A stretch of 32,937 bases of DNA from contig CAISJH010000016.1 of the NCBI GenBank assembly GCA_903885585.1, positions 1 through 32,937 of the forward strand, in the 5' to 3' direction. Positions within the stretch are counted from its first letter, which is position 1. The number at the start of each line of letters is the position of its first letter. The notes under the pieces were generated by a model that was not told where the DNA came from, did no database searches, and saw nothing but the letters and a program-made list of their open reading frames with translations. The DNA comes from an uncultured beta proteobacterium. Lineage in GTDB: Bacteria > Pseudomonadota > Gammaproteobacteria > Burkholderiales > Burkholderiaceae_C. A program made the translations under genes and the position numbers. Of the stretch, positions 32,680-32,937 are shown piece by piece.

Positions 32680-32770
32680 GGAGAGGTACTGGCCCGCATG
32701 GTAATGCAGAAGCCTTGTATTGGCAATGCATCTGCATTGTCAGGGCTCGTTCAAGGTCGCGCAATGCAAA
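32680..32770 (-). promoter_or_regulatory. prlF-yhaV promoter and palindromic operator
   Basis: A perfect inverted repeat CAATGCA-tc-TGCATTG lies at 32724-32739. Further half-sites are TAATGCA at about 32702-32708 and CAATGCA at 32762-32768. On the minus strand CTGACA (just upstream of the palindrome) and TACAAG about 18 bases later could be the -35 and -10 elements, so the palindrome would lie inside the promoter, as expected for autoregulation by the PrlF-YhaV complex. The half-sites and palindrome are seen directly; the promoter assignment is an inference. Confidence 0.6.
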
Positions 32771-32937
32771 CCGCCGCCATACCAGTTCAAGCCGATCGCG
32801 TTGATGAACACGACCCGCTTGCCTGGGAAGGCCTCTGAGAACAGCTTTTCGACGCGCGCTTGTCGCTCGAGCGGTGTGCCGTGGGGCAGGTAATCTGGCA
32901 ACAACACCAAACCGGGCGCGATGACGAAGTTCAAGTA
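32740..32937 (-). CDS. C-terminal end of an agmatine deiminase/PAD_porph-family protein
   Basis: The frame is open from the right edge to the stop at 32740, so only the last 65 residues are seen. They match the end of the agmatine deiminase/peptidylarginine-deiminase (PAD_porph) family: a strand NFVIAPGLVLLPDYLP, a helix RVEKLFSEAFPGKRVVFINA, and the terminal catalytic block NWYGGGLHCATLNEP, in which the cysteine of GGGxHC is the nucleophile. The family converts agmatine to N-carbamoylputrescine or modifies related guanidino substrates. Whether the gene is intact cannot be judged. It is probably chromosomal or cargo rather than a transfer gene. Confidence 0.85.
   Translation of the reverse strand, partial: YLNFVIAPGLVLLPDYLPHGTPLERQARVEKLFSEAFPGKRVVFINAIGLNWYGGGLHCATLNEP

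Noticed and set aside
1-32937. CRISPR array, tRNA/rRNA genes, insertion sequences, integrase or att direct repeats
   Set aside because: Scanned for regularly spaced repeats, cloverleaf-like sequences, transposase or recombinase motifs; none recognised in the window.

Overview
The window looks like part of a GC-rich betaproteobacterial genome, most likely Burkholderiales/Comamonadaceae. That assignment is an inference from base composition, codon use and the style of the small chromosomal-type proteins (Lys/Ala-tailed HU, DUF3293 protein, a short protein of the kind often labelled 'ATPase with chaperone activity'); no rRNA or other taxonomic marker is present. Most of it (about 7.76-31.8 kb) is the transfer region of an F-like/SXT-like conjugative element, probably an integrative conjugative element. 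No integrase, att site or replication gene is visible.

Layout. (1) 1-4910, minus strand: a two-gene operon of a large SNF2-type helicase with an N-terminal Swt1-like HEPN domain, followed at a 1-nt overlap by a sacsin/HSP90-like (GHKL) ATPase that runs off the left edge. This is a candidate defence module. (2) 4911-5368: no convincing gene; it contains a sharp AT-rich patch that probably carries the promoter of that operon. (3) 5369-7772, plus strand: a string of small genes (unknown, DUF3293, HU with a basic tail, an abbreviated flagellar-rod-like protein, a 101-aa conserved protein, and a doubtful ORF) with a perfect 24-bp palindrome between two of them. (4) 27764 down to 7757, minus strand: one long, tightly overlapped transfer operon in the order lytic transglycosylase, pilin, TraL, TraE, TraK, TraB, DsbC, TraV, TraC, TrbI, S26 peptidase (TraF/TrhF-like), TraW, TraU, TrbC, TraN (split in two), a small secreted protein, TraF (thioredoxin-like), TraH, TraG. 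(5) 27765-28074: a divergent intergenic region with two copies of one 10-bp inverted repeat about 200 bp apart and an 8-bp-stem hairpin between them, a candidate operator/oriT region. (6) 28075-31785, plus strand: a short MobH/TraI_2-like protein, coupling protein TraD and a DUF4400/TIGR03747-type membrane protein. (7) 31828-32937, minus strand: a PrlF-YhaV toxin-antitoxin pair with a palindromic promoter site, then the C-terminal end of an agmatine-deiminase-family protein cut by the right edge.

How the parts fit. TraL, E, K, B, V and C build the envelope-spanning type IV secretion core and its ATPase. The pilin, TraW, TraU, TrbC, TraF and TraH make and retract an F-type pilus. TraN and TraG stabilise mating pairs. 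DsbC and the CPFC-motif TraF fold the cysteine-rich periplasmic and outer-membrane proteins. TraD links DNA to the channel, and the transglycosylase opens the wall. At least nine gene junctions use 4-nt ATGA/GTGA overlaps, so translation is strongly coupled. The least ordinary points are the HEPN-helicase/GHKL pair, the TraI-like protein without a recognisable HD metal site, the split TraN with a second lipoprotein signal, and the paired dyads in the divergent region.
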